Origin: Hyphomicrobium sp.
GTDB taxonomy: Bacteria > Pseudomonadota > Alphaproteobacteria > Rhizobiales > Hyphomicrobiaceae
Length of the DNA: 54,456 bases
Assembly: GCA_017512425.1 (NCBI GenBank)
Contig: JAFWGI010000007.1
Location: forward strand, 1-54,456
Reading direction: 5' to 3'
Part shown: one piece after another, positions 10,279 to 19,547 of the stretch
How positions within the stretch are numbered: the first letter of the stretch is position 1
Layout: the number at the start of each line of letters is the position of its first letter
Translations under genes and position numbers: made by a program
Notes under the pieces: generated by a model
Databases searched by the model: none
The model's input: only the letters and a program-made list of their open reading frames with translations
What the model was told of the DNA's origin: nothing

Positions 10279-10695
10279 TCAGACCGAACACGCCGCGAAC
10301 TGAGCCGTGCGCAGATCGACTTCCACAGCCTGGCATTCGCTGACCGAACCGGCGAGCAGATGGACGTGGACTTCATCGGCGCCGAGCGTCGCCGCGCGTT
10401 GACGGATTTCGGCGAGATTGAGCGTTGCTTCTTCGTGGGACAGCCGGCCGATCGCGAGGATCGAGCGCTCGGTCTTGTTTGAACGGCGCACGAGGACGTA
10501 GCTGGCGATGCCGAGCGGCGGGCAGTCGAAGATGCTGTAAACCGTGTGAACGTAACGCTTGCCGGATGCGCCGGTCCAAAAATGGAAGCGCGGGCAGGCA
10601 TCACCTAACGACTCGTTGAGTTCGGCGGCGTCGACGACCGCCTTTCCGGCGCGCCGCGCGCGATATTCGGCGAAGCCGATGATCTCAGCACTCAT
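10279..10695 (-). CDS. Conserved-looking hypothetical protein, 138 aa
   Basis: I do not recognise a family. The protein starts MSAEIIGFAEYRARRAGKAV and is predicted soluble and mixed alpha/beta, with no signal peptide or membrane segment. A central stretch RFHFWTGASGKRYVHTVYS followed by SYVLVRRSNKTERSILAIGRLS looks like paired beta strands, and the C-terminal half ADEVHVHLLAGSVSECQAVEVDL is strand-rich. Base composition and codon use match the neighbours, so it is very probably real. It converges on the hisC operon. Confidence 0.7.
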   Translation of the reverse strand: MSAEIIGFAEYRARRAGKAVVDAAELNESLGDACPRFHFWTGASGKRYVHTVYSIFDCPPLGIASYVLVRRSNKTERSILAIGRLSHEEATLNLAEIRQRAATLGADEVHVHLLAGSVSECQAVEVDLRTAQFAACSV

Positions 10696-10992
10696 TACGC
10701 AAAACCCCTGTGCAGTCTCTTACGGCAATCGCCGCTCTTTTTATGGTTCCTTCATACCCCTCTAAAGTGAACGTTTCCGATGTTTTGAAGCTGAAATTTG
10801 ACGCGATCGGAACCTTAGCCGGCTGAGTTTCGGCTATGGTCAAAGATGTGTTGAGAAATGATCGCAGCCGCAACACTCCGTTAGAGTGCTTTGCCGGCGG
10901 CTAGCTCGAAAACGTAAACGCGCGTCAACGATTGCGCAGGGTGAGCATATTTCGTCGTTCGAAATCTGGCGGCAAGCTACGACCGCATACAA
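10696..10992. other. Intergenic stretch between the 138-aa protein and nrdJ
   Basis: These 297 bases hold no convincing gene on either strand. They must contain the promoter of the 138-aa gene (minus strand) and the end of nrdJ transcription. I saw only a short imperfect dyad (AGCCGGCTGAG near 10817) and no clear terminator, RNA gene or riboswitch. Confidence 0.5.
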
Positions 10993-13374
10993 TCAGCCGC
11001 AGTGCGAGTACTGGCATTCGGAGCACGTCCAGCATCCCTCTATACGATGCAGGTTGCGCGTTCCGCAGCGCGGGCAGACCCGGCCGGTTTGCGTGCTGGC
11101 GCGGATAGAACCAGAGGACGGCATTGCGGGCGGCGTGGCGCCACTGGATGGTTGTGCTTCTGCGTCGCGCGCGAGCACCTGCTTGGCCGGAATTGCTGGT
11201 CCGTCGTCCCGCACGATTTGCGGCACCATGAAACCCGTGCGGATCATGTGTTCTTCGATCACGTCACCAATCGCCGCGAGAAGGCTCGGCACGTAGCGGC
11301 CCGCCATCCACCGGCCGCCTTCCGGATCGAAGACGGCTTTCAGTTTCTCGGCGACGAACGTCACGTCGCCGCCGCGCCGGAACACGGCGCTGATCATGCG
11401 CGTCAGAGCCACCGTCCACGCATAATGTTCGAGGTTCTTCGTGTTGATAAAAATCTCGAACGGCCGCCGGCGTCCGTCGCGTTCGATATCGTTGATCGTG
11501 ACGTACAGCGCATGGGGGCTGGCTGGCCAATTGATTTTGTATGTCAGCCCTTCGAGCGCGGCATCGCGTTCGAGCGGTTTCGTCATATAGACGATGCCCG
11601 GTGTGGCCGACCGTATGGATTCTTTCGCGGCAATCTCCGTCGCCGGCTTATCACTCGGCGTGTGCGACAGCACAGACCCGGTGACCGCGTTGGGCCGGTA
11701 CGTCGTGCACCCCTTCAGGCCCATGTCGTAAGCATTCGCATAAACATCGCGAAACGCCTCGAACGTCATCGTCTCGGGGCAATTGATCGTTTTCGAAATG
11801 GCGCTGTCGACAAACGGCTGCAGCGCCGCCTGCATGCCAAGATGCGCGGCAGGCGGCAATTGATCGGCGATGACAAACGATGTCGGCAATGCGCTATCGT
11901 TGCCGTGTTCAGAGACATAGGCGCGATAGGCGAAGTCCTGGACGTCTTCGTCGTAGCGCGTCCCGTCGCGGGCCAATATGCTGCGCCGGTAGCTGTAGCC
12001 AAAGACCGGCTCGATGCCGCTCGAAACATTTCCAGCAAGCAGCGAAATGGTCCCGGTCGGGGCGATCGACGTCAGGCAACCGTTGCGAATTCCGTGCTTG
12101 GCGATCGCGGCTCTCACGTCAACATCGAGACGCTGAACATTGAGCCGGCCGAGAAACGCCTGCCGGTCAAAGAGCGGGAACGCGCCTTTTTCAGCAGCCA
12201 GCTCCGCGCTCGCCACATAAGACGCATTCTGGATGATCGACATCCAACGCGCCGCCGCATCGCGTGCGGCCTGCGACCCGTATTCGAGACCGCAGAATAT
12301 CAGCGCATCGGCCAGGCCGGTGATGCCAAGCCCGATCCGCCGCTTGGCTTTTGCTTCATCGCGCTGTGCATCGAGCGGATAGCGCGAAATGTCGATCACG
12401 TTATCGAGCAGCCTGATGGCAATCTTGGCGCGTTCGGCGAGTGCTACGTCGTCGAGGCGTGCGGACGCTGTAAACGGCTGGCGAACAAAAGCCGCAAGAT
12501 TGATCGATCCAAGCAGGCACGCGCCATAGGGCGGCAGAGGCTGCTCGCCGCATGGGTTGGTCGCCGAAATCGTTTCGCAAAATGCAAGGTTGTTCTCGGC
12601 GTTAATCCGATCGATGAAGATCACGCCTGGCTCGGCATAATCATACGTCGCACGCATAAGCCTGTCCCAAAGGTCGCGCGCCGAGACGGTTTTATAAACC
12701 TTCCCTTCGAATACGAGATCCCAGGACGCGCCGCTTTTAACTGCGGCCATGAACGCATCGGTCACAAGAACCGACAGATTGAAATTGCGCAGGCGGTTGT
12801 GATCGGCCTTGGCAGCGATGAAATCTTCTATGTCAGGGTGGTCGCAGCGCAGCGTTGCCATCATCGCGCCGCGCCGCTGCCCGGCCGACATGATCGTGCG
12901 GCACATCGAGTCCCACACGTCCATGAAGCTCACCGGACCTGATGCGTCGGCACCTATGCTTTTGACAAGCGCGCCCTTCGGGCGGAGCGTTGAAAAGTCA
13001 TGACCGATGCCGCCGCCTGCCTGCATCGTCAGGGCGGCGTCTTTCACACCGTCGAAGATGGCGCTGAGGTCATCTTCAATTTTGCCGAGCACGAAGCAGT
13101 TGAACAGTGTTACGTTGCGGCCGGTTCCAGCGCCCGCGAGAATGCGACCGGCCGGCAGAAAGCCATAGTCCGCCATTGCGCCGTGAAATTTGCGCGCCCA
13201 GGTTTCGCGCTTCGCTTTACCGCCCTTTTCGAGCGACGCCGCCGCCCGGGCGACGCGCCAGAACGTATCGTCAAGCGTCTTATCGGCGCCGAGCGTCTCC
13301 GAGCCACTGAAGCGGTATTTCCGCGACCAGATTTCCTCGGAGATCGGAGCCTGAAATGACGGCGTTGCGGTCAT
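10993..13374 (-). CDS. nrdJ: Adenosylcobalamin-dependent (class II) ribonucleotide reductase
   Basis: A 793-residue class II RNR that makes deoxyribonucleotides without oxygen dependence, using B12. Visible motifs are the active-site loop NPCGEQPLPPYGACLLGS (about residues 271-288), INCPETMTFEAF, and PTGTISLLAGNVSSGIEP. The C-terminus ends in a cysteine cluster, CPRCGTRNLHR then CWTCSECQ, a zinc-ribbon-like tail. There is no N-terminal ATP-cone, and the length is that of the short NrdJ form rather than the roughly 1200-residue form. The ATG at 13374 lacks a clear ribosome site and lies against an AT-rich regulatory-looking stretch. It is transcribed alone. Confidence 0.93.
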   Translation of the reverse strand: MTATPSFQAPISEEIWSRKYRFSGSETLGADKTLDDTFWRVARAAASLEKGGKAKRETWARKFHGAMADYGFLPAGRILAGAGTGRNVTLFNCFVLGKIEDDLSAIFDGVKDAALTMQAGGGIGHDFSTLRPKGALVKSIGADASGPVSFMDVWDSMCRTIMSAGQRRGAMMATLRCDHPDIEDFIAAKADHNRLRNFNLSVLVTDAFMAAVKSGASWDLVFEGKVYKTVSARDLWDRLMRATYDYAEPGVIFIDRINAENNLAFCETISATNPCGEQPLPPYGACLLGSINLAAFVRQPFTASARLDDVALAERAKIAIRLLDNVIDISRYPLDAQRDEAKAKRRIGLGITGLADALIFCGLEYGSQAARDAAARWMSIIQNASYVASAELAAEKGAFPLFDRQAFLGRLNVQRLDVDVRAAIAKHGIRNGCLTSIAPTGTISLLAGNVSSGIEPVFGYSYRRSILARDGTRYDEDVQDFAYRAYVSEHGNDSALPTSFVIADQLPPAAHLGMQAALQPFVDSAISKTINCPETMTFEAFRDVYANAYDMGLKGCTTYRPNAVTGSVLSHTPSDKPATEIAAKESIRSATPGIVYMTKPLERDAALEGLTYKINWPASPHALYVTINDIERDGRRRPFEIFINTKNLEHYAWTVALTRMISAVFRRGGDVTFVAEKLKAVFDPEGGRWMAGRYVPSLLAAIGDVIEEHMIRTGFMVPQIVRDDGPAIPAKQVLARDAEAQPSSGATPPAMPSSGSIRASTQTGRVCPRCGTRNLHRIEGCWTCSECQYSHCG

Positions 13375-13420
13375 CGATATATGTTGACGTTACGGATTGA
13401 CATCGGTGTATATATTTAGG
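13372..13420 (-). promoter_or_regulatory. Two NrdR-box-like sites upstream of nrdJ
   Basis: Two AT-rich 16-mers, 13372-13387 and 13405-13420, both built round a TATATAT core, have centres 33 bp apart, about three helical turns. That is the arrangement known for paired NrdR boxes before RNR genes. The flanking C and G of the consensus are only partly kept, and the inner copy overlaps the start codon. Confidence 0.4.
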
Positions 13421-13542
13421 TGCTGCACGCCCGATTTGCCACTCGCAATGACGTTTGCGCTAAATTTTTGATAGCGACGGAAGTCACCCTTCTTTCCAGT
13501 CTGAATGCCAAGCCTGATGGGTTAAGTGCCAAGCAGACGCTT

Positions 13543-14301
13543 TCACGCGTTGATGCGTGCTTCCTGCAGCAGGCGCTTTGAAGCGGTCTCAAGCCCTGTT
13601 TCCAGCCGCGTTCGAAATTCAGCGCGCGGCAAACCGGGCTGTAGTGCCGGCAGAAGTTCGACAACGATGGTGCCGGGATAGCGCCATAAGCTGCGCCGCG
13701 GCCAGTACAGTCCGGAATTGAGCGCCAGCGGTACCGCAGGCACGCCCAACGCCTCGTAGAGCGCAACATAGCCGGGCTTGTAATCCGGCGCGGCGCCAGG
13801 CACGGTACGGGTTCCTTCAGGAAAAATCAGGATTTGGCGTCCGCCGGCAACGCGGTCCTTGGCGTCGCGGATCAACGCTTTCAGCGCCGCAGATGCCTTG
13901 TCGCGTTTGACCAGGATGTGCTGGAACTTAACGCAGAACCAGCCGTAGATGGGGATCCATTTCAGCTCGTTTTTTAGGACGATGGCGGGATCGTCGAACA
14001 ACGGAATGAGCGCGAACGTATCCCACGCTGATTGGTGTTTCGAGACGACCAAGCACGCGCCTGCGGGCACATTCTCGCGGCCGCGCACCTCAAGCGACGT
14101 TCCGCAAATCCATTTCAGAAGCGCGACGCACGTTTGGCCATGCAGTTTCAATCCCGCCATCGCCCATCGCCTTGGCGCGAGCAACAGCCATGATCCGAGC
14201 AGCAGAAACAATGCTGTTGTCACGTAGAAGGCCACGGCAAACAACAGCGATCGAACGATCACGCCAATTGACGGCGGGCCGGGCGGCGCACTTTCAGCCA
14301 T
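13543..14301 (-). CDS. plsC: 1-acyl-sn-glycerol-3-phosphate acyltransferase (PlsC family)
   Basis: A 252-residue membrane-associated acyltransferase that makes phosphatidic acid from lysophosphatidic acid. An N-terminal hydrophobic segment (about residues 13-40) precedes the catalytic HX4D motif in KHQSAWD (His about 92) and the substrate motif FPEGTR (about 160-165). It overlaps the upstream DUF218 gene by 8 bp, so they are co-transcribed. Chain-length preference cannot be read from the sequence. Confidence 0.9.
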   Translation of the reverse strand: MAESAPPGPPSIGVIVRSLLFAVAFYVTTALFLLLGSWLLLAPRRWAMAGLKLHGQTCVALLKWICGTSLEVRGRENVPAGACLVVSKHQSAWDTFALIPLFDDPAIVLKNELKWIPIYGWFCVKFQHILVKRDKASAALKALIRDAKDRVAGGRQILIFPEGTRTVPGAAPDYKPGYVALYEALGVPAVPLALNSGLYWPRRSLWRYPGTIVVELLPALQPGLPRAEFRTRLETGLETASKRLLQEARINA

Positions 14302-14938
14302 CGCTACGCTTCGGCTCAGCTACGGCGATCGCGCGGTCTTCGCTCAATCCGAGCACGCGTTGCGCGGTCAGGCGTGCGACGGCAGGAAGATACTTCAGGT
14401 ATTCCGACAGCAGGATGCGGGTCGTTGCAACGTGTAGCCACCAGCCGCCGATTGGAAAGCTGCGCGGCGTGACGGCGTGCGGGATGAGCTTGCGCTCCGG
14501 CATGACGAGCGAGAGCTCTGCCAAGCCGCGCGGCATGTGGTAGCTCGACGTCACGACGATCAAGGTATTGTAGCCATTGGCATTGGCCCACGTCCGCGTT
14601 TCGTCGGCATTGCCAACGGTATCGAGCGCTTCATACCCGAGATCGACGCAACACGTGAATAGCTTGTGATCGAGGCCGGAAATGCGCTGCACATCTTCGC
14701 GGCGGACTTTTCTGTTGACGCCGGAGATCAGCAGACGCTTGCCATGCCCCTCGGCGAGTAACTTTGCACCTTCGACAATGCGGTTGTCGCCGCCGGTCAA
14801 TACGACGATCCCGTCGGCCGTGTTGGTGCCGCCGTAGGGGCTGCGCATGACAGACGTCGCAAAGAGCACGAAGCCGAACGCCAGCGTCGCAGCGGCAATG
14901 GCCGCCAGCACAACGATCGCTCGCATAAAGGACTTCAT
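14294..14938 (-). CDS. YdcF/DUF218 family envelope protein
   Basis: A 214-residue protein with one N-terminal transmembrane segment (residues 5-27) and a DUF218 domain. The domain markers are GIVVLTGGDNRIVEGAKLL (about residues 43-61), KRLLISGVN and the TSSYHMPRGLAEL segment that is strongly conserved in the family. DUF218 proteins are linked to cell-envelope metabolism, but the reaction is mostly unknown. Coupling to plsC (8-bp overlap) fits an envelope role. Confidence 0.85.
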   Translation of the reverse strand: MKSFMRAIVVLAAIAAATLAFGFVLFATSVMRSPYGGTNTADGIVVLTGGDNRIVEGAKLLAEGHGKRLLISGVNRKVRREDVQRISGLDHKLFTCCVDLGYEALDTVGNADETRTWANANGYNTLIVVTSSYHMPRGLAELSLVMPERKLIPHAVTPRSFPIGGWWLHVATTRILLSEYLKYLPAVARLTAQRVLGLSEDRAIAVAEPKRSDG

Positions 14939-15053
14939 TCGGTAGACAATCCAATCCGGTCTTTCAAACGCGGCACGGCAACACGTTACAATGCGCCTCG
15001 ATACTCACGGATCAAGTACAAATCAATGCGGTTACAATAGGGGGCCGTGACAG

Positions 15054-15077
15054 GCCGGAAATTATGCCGGAAATTAC
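15054..15077. repeat. Two-copy 12-bp tandem repeat 3' of ftsX
   Basis: Two head-to-tail copies of GCCGGAAATTA plus one variable base (T, then C) lie in the 156-base gap between the ftsX stop and the DUF218 gene start. No function is evident. Confidence 0.6.
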
Positions 15078-15094
15078 AAGGTTCGATAATGCGG

Positions 15095-16276
15095 TTAATG
15101 CTTTCCGTGCAAAATCCGATAGACGCCGATCCGCGACGTGATCATGCATAGCGCAGCAATAATTACGACGACAATCCCCAGCAAAACATAGCCAGCCGGA
15201 TCGAGCGACCCGGTACCGATCAGGCGCTGCATTTCGACCGCGCTGACCGCCCCGCCGCCGAGCAATTCCATGATCGCCGGCATGCCGAGAAAAACGAGCA
15301 TCGCGAGGCTGGCGCCGACGATGCCCGCCTTGATGCCAAGACGCAGAAAATGCTTCTCGAACTCGCGCGAGATGAATTTATCGGTGGCTCCGACGAAGTG
15401 CAGAACTTCGACGATCTCGCGGTTCGACGCCATCGCACTCTTCGTGGCCGACACGATGATCGCCATCGTCGCCGCGGCAACGAGCCCGAGAATGGCGAGA
15501 CCGCCGAGCGCAAACGATCCTGTAACGGCCCGGATCTGCTGTTGCCAGCGCCGGTGGTCGTCGAGCGTGACGCCGGTGAAGTCGCGGCCAAGAACCGTGC
15601 CGATGTTGGCAAGGTCAGGCGGCGTCGTGCGATCGATTTCGATCGCGATCAAACGCGGGACGGGCAGTGACTTCAACACATCCGACGTTCCGAGCCAAGG
15701 TTCCAGAAGCTCTGATGACTGGGCGAGGTCGAGCGGCTTGGCGTCGATGATCCCAGGCTGCTTTTCGAGAAACGTCACGACCTCGCCGACCGACTTCTCA
15801 ATATCGACTTTGTCCTTCGGTTCGACCTGGACCGTCACTTCACTGGCAATGTCTTTGAGCCACGCGTCGGCGGATTGCTTGATCATCCAAACAGCGCCCG
15901 CCGTCAGGCACGCGAGGAAGCACATGATCGCGACGACGAGGGTCAGCGAGCGTCCCGTTACCGAGGCGGGCGGCACAACCGGCGCCGTCTGCTTCATCTT
16001 GCGGCCACGGTCGCCCTCGCGCGGGCCGGCGTACATTTCAGCCGGTGCGTCGTCTATGGGCGGCGCCAGGCGAGCTGTGTCGGGATAGGCGGTCTGGGTC
16101 GCAGGAAATCCATGCTGCGGCGGGCCGAAGTTTTGCGTCGCTGGTGCAGGGGATTGCGCGTGGCTCGATGCAGGCCCGGTCGGCGCGCCTGTCACCGGTG
16201 TCGCGTAAGGGTCGTACGCCGTCGCCTGCGATGGCGGCAGCGGGCGCCCGGAAAAGCGGTCATATGATCCGGACAT
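15095..16276 (-). CDS. ftsX: Cell division ABC permease FtsX
   Basis: A 393-residue FtsX. A long Pro/Gln/Ala-rich cytoplasmic extension (about residues 1-110) precedes the first membrane segment (about 112-133). The periplasmic domain follows, including SEVTVQVEPKDKVDIEKSV, then three C-terminal membrane helices. FtsEX regulates peptidoglycan hydrolysis at the septum. The start overlaps the end of ftsE by 17 bp, the usual coupled arrangement. The N-terminal extension is longer than in enterobacterial FtsX (about 350 residues in total). Confidence 0.9.
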   Translation of the reverse strand: MSGSYDRFSGRPLPPSQATAYDPYATPVTGAPTGPASSHAQSPAPATQNFGPPQHGFPATQTAYPDTARLAPPIDDAPAEMYAGPREGDRGRKMKQTAPVVPPASVTGRSLTLVVAIMCFLACLTAGAVWMIKQSADAWLKDIASEVTVQVEPKDKVDIEKSVGEVVTFLEKQPGIIDAKPLDLAQSSELLEPWLGTSDVLKSLPVPRLIAIEIDRTTPPDLANIGTVLGRDFTGVTLDDHRRWQQQIRAVTGSFALGGLAILGLVAAATMAIIVSATKSAMASNREIVEVLHFVGATDKFISREFEKHFLRLGIKAGIVGASLAMLVFLGMPAIMELLGGGAVSAVEMQRLIGTGSLDPAGYVLLGIVVVIIAALCMITSRIGVYRILHGKH

Positions 16277-16916
16277 GGCCCTTGTGCACCTCGATGCGCG
16301 GCGCTTTGAACTGCCGCATCAATTGATGATCGTGGGTCGCGATGACGACCGATGTTCCAAGCCTGTTCAGTTCGACGAATAGTCGCAGCAGGCGCCGCGC
16401 CATTTGCGGGTCGACGTTGCCGGTCGGCTCATCGGCGAGCAGAACTTCGGGCTTTCCGATGACGGCGCGGGCGATCGCCGCACGCTGCTTTTCCCCACCC
16501 GAGAGTACCGATGGATTAGCATACATCCGGTCACCGAGGCCAACCCACTGCAAAAGATCTGTCACGTCTTCGCGATAGTCGGATGGCTTCTTGCCGACGA
16601 CCTGCAAAGGCAGCGCGACGTTTTCCCAAACCGTCAAGTGGTCGAGCAGCCGGAAGTCCTGGAACACGATGCCGATGCGGCGGCGCAATTGCGCGCGCTT
16701 CTGAGGGCTGACACGGCTGATGTCCTCACTGAACATCTGCAATTGCCCGCGCGAGGGATGGATCGACATGAACATGAGACGCAACAACGACGTCTTACCC
16801 GCGCCAGACTCGCCGTGCAGGAAGTGGAACGACCCAGGCCGCAGATGAAAATTCACGTCCGAGAGCACTTCCGGCCCGCGATCGTACTTTAATCCGACGT
16901 TCGATAAGCGAATCAC
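16260..16916 (-). CDS. ftsE: Cell division ATP-binding protein FtsE
   Basis: A 218-residue ABC ATPase with Walker A GESGAGKT (about residues 36-43), Q-loop in VFQDFRLL, signature LSGGEKQR and Walker B VLLADEPTGNVD. The DEPTGNVD Walker B and the N-terminal MIRLSNVGLKYDRG are typical of FtsE. It partners FtsX at the division site and precedes it in one operon. It is divergent from hpt across a 172-base gap that must hold both promoters. Confidence 0.93.
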   Translation of the reverse strand: MIRLSNVGLKYDRGPEVLSDVNFHLRPGSFHFLHGESGAGKTSLLRLMFMSIHPSRGQLQMFSEDISRVSPQKRAQLRRRIGIVFQDFRLLDHLTVWENVALPLQVVGKKPSDYREDVTDLLQWVGLGDRMYANPSVLSGGEKQRAAIARAVIGKPEVLLADEPTGNVDPQMARRLLRLFVELNRLGTSVVIATHDHQLMRQFKAPRIEVHKGHVRII

Positions 16917-17088
16917 TGGGGGTTGGCCTCAGCGGCAAAATGGTCAAAACTCAAAGAACTTCCGATGACTGTATAGACACAGGAATGCCGAAGCGATCAA
17001 TCGATCACGATTATGGCAGGCTCGTGTACACAGTTTCCTCGCTCCGCTGCTGCTTCGCAGCACCGCCCGTAAAACAAGGACCGCCTGA

Positions 17089-17631
17089 ATGGCCGAAGCC
17101 GACGCCCTGCTGAACATTGAAACAATCTATGCGGCCGACGATATTGCGCGCCGCCTGGAAGAGCTAGCTGGCGAAATTGCAGCGAAAAAGCCAATCAACC
17201 TTCTGGTTGTGCCAATCCTCAAAGGCAGCTTTGTGTTTGCGGCCGATCTTTTGCGGGCACTGAACCGGGCAGGGCTTAACCCGGAAGTCGATTTCCTGAC
17301 GCTGTCGAGCTACAAGAAAAGCCGCACGTCGTCCGGCCAGGTCACGATTCTGCGCGATCTCGATCTGCACGTCGAGGGCCGGCACGTCATCCTGATCGAT
17401 GACGTTTTGGATTCTGGCCGCACACTCGCGTTCGCAAAGGATCTGATTGCAGCGCGCGGTGCGGGGATCATCGAAACGTGCGTGCTGCTCGAAAAGCAGG
17501 TTCAGCGCGCCGTCAATATCCAGGCCGACTATCAGGCGTTCACCTGCCCGAACGTATTTGTTGTCGGCTATGGAATGGACGTCGCGCACCGGTATCGCGA
17601 ATTGCCCTATGTTGGCCGTATCATCGACTGA
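17089..17631 (+). CDS. hpt: Hypoxanthine phosphoribosyltransferase
   Basis: A 180-residue purine salvage enzyme that makes IMP (and GMP) from hypoxanthine (guanine) and PRPP. The PRPP-binding motif VILIDDVLDSGRTL lies at about residues 102-115, preceded by VPILKGSFVFAADL and the flexible-loop region FLTLSSYKKSRTSSGQV, and followed by VGYGMDVAHRYRELPYVG. The length is normal. A receiver-domain gene follows 22 bp later on the same strand. Confidence 0.93.
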   Translation: MAEADALLNIETIYAADDIARRLEELAGEIAAKKPINLLVVPILKGSFVFAADLLRALNRAGLNPEVDFLTLSSYKKSRTSSGQVTILRDLDLHVEGRHVILIDDVLDSGRTLAFAKDLIAARGAGIIETCVLLEKQVQRAVNIQADYQAFTCPNVFVVGYGMDVAHRYRELPYVGRIID

Positions 17632-17653
17632 CGAATTCTGGGGGAAGCTGCAC

Positions 17654-18016
17654 ATGGCCAATATTCTGCTCGCCGACGACGATGCCGCTGTTCGCGATCT
17701 CGTGCGCCGGGCGCTGACGGCGGAAGGCCACACTGTGCACGTAACCCAGGACGGCGGCGAGGCGCTCGATTATCTGAAGACGCACGCGGCGGCCGTCGAC
17801 GTGCTTGTTTCGGACGTGGACATGCCGCAGCTCGATGGTGTTTCATTGGCGCGCGAAGCGATTGCGTTGAAGCCAAAGATCGCGGTCGTTTTGATGTCGG
17901 GATTTTCCGATCAGCTCGACCGCGCGAGCGATTTGGATTCGCGGCGGCTTGCGTCGATCTCGAAGCCGTTCACGCTTGAGCAAATTCGCTCGCTCGTGCG
18001 CGTCGTGCTTGCGTAA
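17654..18016 (+). CDS. cpdR: Single-domain response regulator, CpdR-like
   Basis: A 120-residue stand-alone receiver domain. It has the acidic pair LLADDDAAVRD (about residues 5-15), the phospho-acceptor Asp in VLVSDVDMPQLDG, the switch Ser in VVLMSGFSD and the conserved Lys in SISKPF. In alphaproteobacteria CpdR is a single-domain receiver that controls ClpXP-dependent proteolysis in the cell cycle; the size and overall likeness support that name. A GGGGAAG ribosome site precedes ATG 17654. The frame extends upstream inside hpt, but that part is a shadow. Another single-domain regulator remains possible. Confidence 0.75.
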   Translation: MANILLADDDAAVRDLVRRALTAEGHTVHVTQDGGEALDYLKTHAAAVDVLVSDVDMPQLDGVSLAREAIALKPKIAVVLMSGFSDQLDRASDLDSRRLASISKPFTLEQIRSLVRVVLA

Positions 18017-18020
18017 TGCA

Positions 18021-19547
18021 TCAGCCGCGCGGGCTGATGAAATAGGCGATCGCCAGCGTCACCAGCGCGAGCACCGCGAAGGGTAGCGCAAAGAGTGAAC
18101 CAGCGGCTGCAAATCCGGTCGCGCCTGCCCAGAAGATCGACGAGAATGCTTCGGCAAACGTCGATGTTTTCGACGCCGTCTGACGGCGGCGGAACTGATT
18201 GCGGGTCGCTGCAACGCGGAACCACAATTGAATGGCAATCGCCGACGTCGCAGCAACAGCGATGCCGATTGCTGTCGCCGCAGCACCCCAGAGCGACGCG
18301 AACGCCAGCGCGAGAATAAGTGGTGCCGCGACGACCGATATCGCCAGCAGGACAGCTTCGTTTTTGGCCCGCGTAATCGCGCGCCGCTGCAGAGGCGCAG
18401 TGGCGACCAAATCCGGCGCATCTTCACCAGATGTCGCAAGCCACGCCAAGCCGCCGGCCAATTGACCGAAGGCCATGACAAGCACGGGTGCTAGAATGAC
18501 GTGAACGTGCGTTTCGCTGCCCATGTCGCGCCAAAGAAGCAACGCTGGCGGCACGAGGTAGAGAATCTGCATCAAGGTCTGCGATGCGAGCCACGGATCG
18601 CGCTTCAGCAGCGCCCATTCTTTCGCGCGGAGAGCCTGCGTCGCGATCATCGGCCGGAACGGACGGCGCGCGCCGCCTTTGGCGTCTGAGAATTCCGAAA
18701 CGCTTGCCGCAGCGACTGCGTGCGCGCCGAACTGCGCTGCGTAGTGCGCGATGACAGCCGCCAGAAATCCGGCACCAGCCACGACGATCGCGATCATTGC
18801 GACCGCGTCGCCAAGCACAGCACGGGCCGGCAGCCAGAACAAGCTGGCGTCGTTCGGTGCCGCGGCCGCAATCGATGACGATGTCAGAACGTCGAAACGC
18901 GATAGATTTCCGTAGAGCATGATCGCTGCAACCTGCAGTCCGATCAACAATGCCGCGCCGACGACCGCCGCGATGATTTGCGCGATCAATCGCGTCCGCT
19001 TCGGTCCGACCGATTTGAACAACGCAATGGCACCGATCACCGATGCGCCGGTTGCAATCAAGCTCATGGCCGCGATGATGGTGTAGGCCGACAGCCAGTG
19101 CGGGCCGTCGAGAAAGGCTGCCGTGTTGATAAATGGCGCTGCGAGCAGGCTCGACATCATCGCCCCGGCGATCGCGATCGACGCGATGCGGACCGAAAAC
19201 AAGTGTTTCGACGATGCTGGCGACGACAAGATCAGATCTAGGTCGGAGCGCGCGTAGAATGCGCGCGTAACTTGCTCGATGGCTTGCGACATCATCATCG
19301 AGAACGTCATCATCAATGTCGCAGTCAGAATGACGAGCGCTTGCTTCGATGCAGCGGCGCCGGCGTGCAGAACCGGCGCAAGTATCGCGTAAGCAAGCCA
19401 ATGCAGCAGCGCGACGAATACCAGTGCGCCGATCGTGACTGCGCGTTCGCGCTTGGTGCGCCCGCCGGCCATCATCTGAGCCCAGTCGCGCCAAGCCAGC
19501 GTCAACTCGTGACGCGCGAACCAGGAGAGCGTTGCTGTCGCGTTCAT
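18021..19547 (-). CDS. ABC-2 type transporter permease
   Basis: A 508-residue integral membrane protein with about ten to twelve hydrophobic segments and an amphipathic N-terminus (LSWFARHELTLAWRDW) as in ABC-2 exporter permeases. An internal stretch (PDLVATAPLQRRAITRAKNEAV) resembles the cytoplasmic loop that meets the ATPase. Its ATG overlaps the stop of the ATPase gene by 4 bp, so the two make one exporter. The substrate is unknown. Confidence 0.8.
   Translation of the reverse strand: MNATATLSWFARHELTLAWRDWAQMMAGGRTKRERAVTIGALVFVALLHWLAYAILAPVLHAGAAASKQALVILTATLMMTFSMMMSQAIEQVTRAFYARSDLDLILSSPASSKHLFSVRIASIAIAGAMMSSLLAAPFINTAAFLDGPHWLSAYTIIAAMSLIATGASVIGAIALFKSVGPKRTRLIAQIIAAVVGAALLIGLQVAAIMLYGNLSRFDVLTSSSIAAAAPNDASLFWLPARAVLGDAVAMIAIVVAGAGFLAAVIAHYAAQFGAHAVAAASVSEFSDAKGGARRPFRPMIATQALRAKEWALLKRDPWLASQTLMQILYLVPPALLLWRDMGSETHVHVILAPVLVMAFGQLAGGLAWLATSGEDAPDLVATAPLQRRAITRAKNEAVLLAISVVAAPLILALAFASLWGAAATAIGIAVAATSAIAIQLWFRVAATRNQFRRRQTASKTSTFAEAFSSIFWAGATGFAAAGSLFALPFAVLALVTLAIAYFISPRG

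Noticed and set aside
11002..12942. A 646-codon plus-strand frame opposite nrdJ
   Set aside because: A shadow of the nrdJ codon pattern, without a ribosome site or family signature.
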